Source of the DNA: Flavobacteriales bacterium UBA4466
GTDB taxonomy: Bacteria > Bacteroidota > Bacteroidia > Flavobacteriales_D > Crocinitomicaceae
Length of the DNA: 64,000 nucleotides
Assembly (NCBI GenBank): GCA_905182335.1
Contig: CAJJBE010000003.1
Span: 186,001-250,000 of the forward strand
Reading direction: 5' to 3'
Shown here: piece after piece, positions 63,249 to 64,000 of the stretch
How the letters are laid out: the number at the start of each line of letters is the position of its first letter
Numbering within the stretch: position 1 is the stretch's first letter
Notes under the pieces: generated by a model
Told to the model about the DNA's origin: nothing
The model's input: the letters and a program-made list of their open reading frames with translations, nothing else
The model's database searches: none
Position numbers and translations under genes: made by a program

Positions 63249-64000
63249 ATGAAGAAAATTTACTTATTATCTACTGCTCTAATGCTTGGGGTAGCTTTAA
63301 AAGCACAGCAAACCATTGATTTTGAGTCTTTTAGCTTAGATTTCGAATCATATGATAACGACTCTGATGGTAATGGGGCTTTTATCTTTGAGTCTTTTCA
63401 AAATGAGATTAGTTTTTTGAATGTTTATGATACTCAGTGGGGCTCATGGGCTGGTTATGCAATCTCAAATGTTACGGACACGATAACTTCAGGATATAAT
63501 AATCAGTATAGTGCATTTACAGGAGGTGGACATGACGGTTCCTCAAATTATGCCATGGGTTATCAATTTGGTTCTATTACTTGCGATAATGAATACCAAT
63601 CTATAGTCTCTATTGAAATAACAAATGCTACATACACTGCTATCTCCATGAGAGATGGTGATGAATACGCGAAAAAATTTGGATCTTTTAATGATGCAAA
63701 TGGATTAGATGACGGAACCAATGGTGAAGATTTTTATCGTATTTGGGTTTATTGTGAAGATTTTTCAGGAGTAAATAAAGACAGTATAGAGGTGTTGTTG
63801 GCAGATTATCGTTTTACTGATAATACACAAGATTATATTGTGAAAGATTGGAAAAAAATTAATATTTCTCAGGAAATTAATTTTCCTGTAAGCAAAATTA
63901 CATTCTCACAAGAGTCAAGTGATAATGGAGACTTTGGTATGAATACTCCGGCATATTATGTTCTTGATGATGTTGTATCTGTAATGGATCCCTCTATGAG
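63249..64000 (+). CDS. DUF4465 secreted protein under cobalamin riboswitch, C-terminus cut off
   Basis: About 250 residues are present before the window ends. The signal peptide is MKKIYLLSTALMLGVALKAQ. The body matches the DUF4465 family: FESYDNDSDGNG, GGHDGSSNYAMGY, VLLADYRFTDN, and SSDNGDFGMNTPAYYVLDDV. DUF4465-type domains occur in Bacteroidota vitamin B12-capture proteins (BtuH-like, from memory of the literature and not checked), and the cobalamin riboswitch immediately upstream supports that role. A C-terminal T9SS signal or lipid anchor would lie beyond the window. Confidence 0.9.
   Translation, partial: MKKIYLLSTALMLGVALKAQQTIDFESFSLDFESYDNDSDGNGAFIFESFQNEISFLNVYDTQWGSWAGYAISNVTDTITSGYNNQYSAFTGGGHDGSSNYAMGYQFGSITCDNEYQSIVSIEITNATYTAISMRDGDEYAKKFGSFNDANGLDDGTNGEDFYRIWVYCEDFSGVNKDSIEVLLADYRFTDNTQDYIVKDWKKINISQEINFPVSKITFSQESSDNGDFGMNTPAYYVLDDVVSVMDPSM

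Overview
This is a low-G+C window from a member of the Bacteroidota, most likely a free-living (probably aquatic) Flavobacteriales relative. The evidence is: TAnnTTTG (-7) promoter boxes instead of sigma70 boxes and almost no Shine-Dalgarno sequences; secreted proteins with a type IX secretion (T9SS) C-terminal sorting domain; two PorE-type TPR/beta-propeller/OmpA proteins; DUF4369-TlpA thioredoxins; a DUF3822 gene beside rsmD; and family-typical versions of rplS, ffh, gatB, lpxK, lpxH, fabI, ftsK and argS. Nearly all of the window is chromosomal housekeeping and envelope biology. I see no insertion sequence, prophage, integron, CRISPR array or classical defence island.

Layout. 1-6.7 kb: a left-truncated VPS10/BNR-repeat secreted protein, a PorE-like OmpA protein, a methyltransferase, a GT-C-like membrane protein and a GH25 lysozyme. 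6.7-11.4 kb: rplS, panB, an RluA pseudouridine synthase, a rhodanese, two tandem tRNA-Lys genes each with its own promoter and terminator, aroK and small membrane/lipoprotein genes. 11.5-19.2 kb: M61 peptidase, sialidase-like protein, steroid 5-alpha-reductase homologue, S9 peptidase, outer-membrane barrel and nitroreductase. 19.3-26.9 kb: a thioredoxin-fold protein without its CxxC, coaD-rsmD-DUF3822, a RecD-like helicase, a frameshifted outer-membrane barrel gene and a T9SS cargo protein. 27-32.5 kb: an MMPL/RND protein, NhaC antiporter and ffh.

32.6-40.4 kb is a long leftward operon-like run: VTC-type polyphosphate polymerase, DUF4956, lpxK, purine nucleoside phosphorylase, gatB, two DUF4369-TlpA proteins and lpxH. 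40.5-47 kb: GH3 hexosaminidase, a heavily decayed radC pseudogene, wecB, a DUF7033 polysaccharide deacetylase, DUF423, an MBL hydrolase and fabI. 47-55 kb: ftsK, arginase next to argS, and a flippase. 55.1-59.3 kb: a leftward cluster queE / PorE-like lipoprotein / UbiA prenyltransferase / maf. 59.5-64 kb: a T9SS cargo protein, a TonB-dependent receptor and, at the right edge, a cobalamin riboswitch with its own promoter in front of a truncated DUF4465 secreted protein.

The best candidates for a second look are the riboswitch-DUF4465 unit, the radC graveyard, the one-base lesion directly after the start codon of the 25.6-kb barrel gene, the duplicated tRNA-Lys transcription unit, the VTC/DUF4956/lpxK linkage and the CxxC-less TlpA relative. 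I did not find convincing evidence of a wholly new multi-gene system. Most functions below are family-level assignments read from motifs, without database searches.
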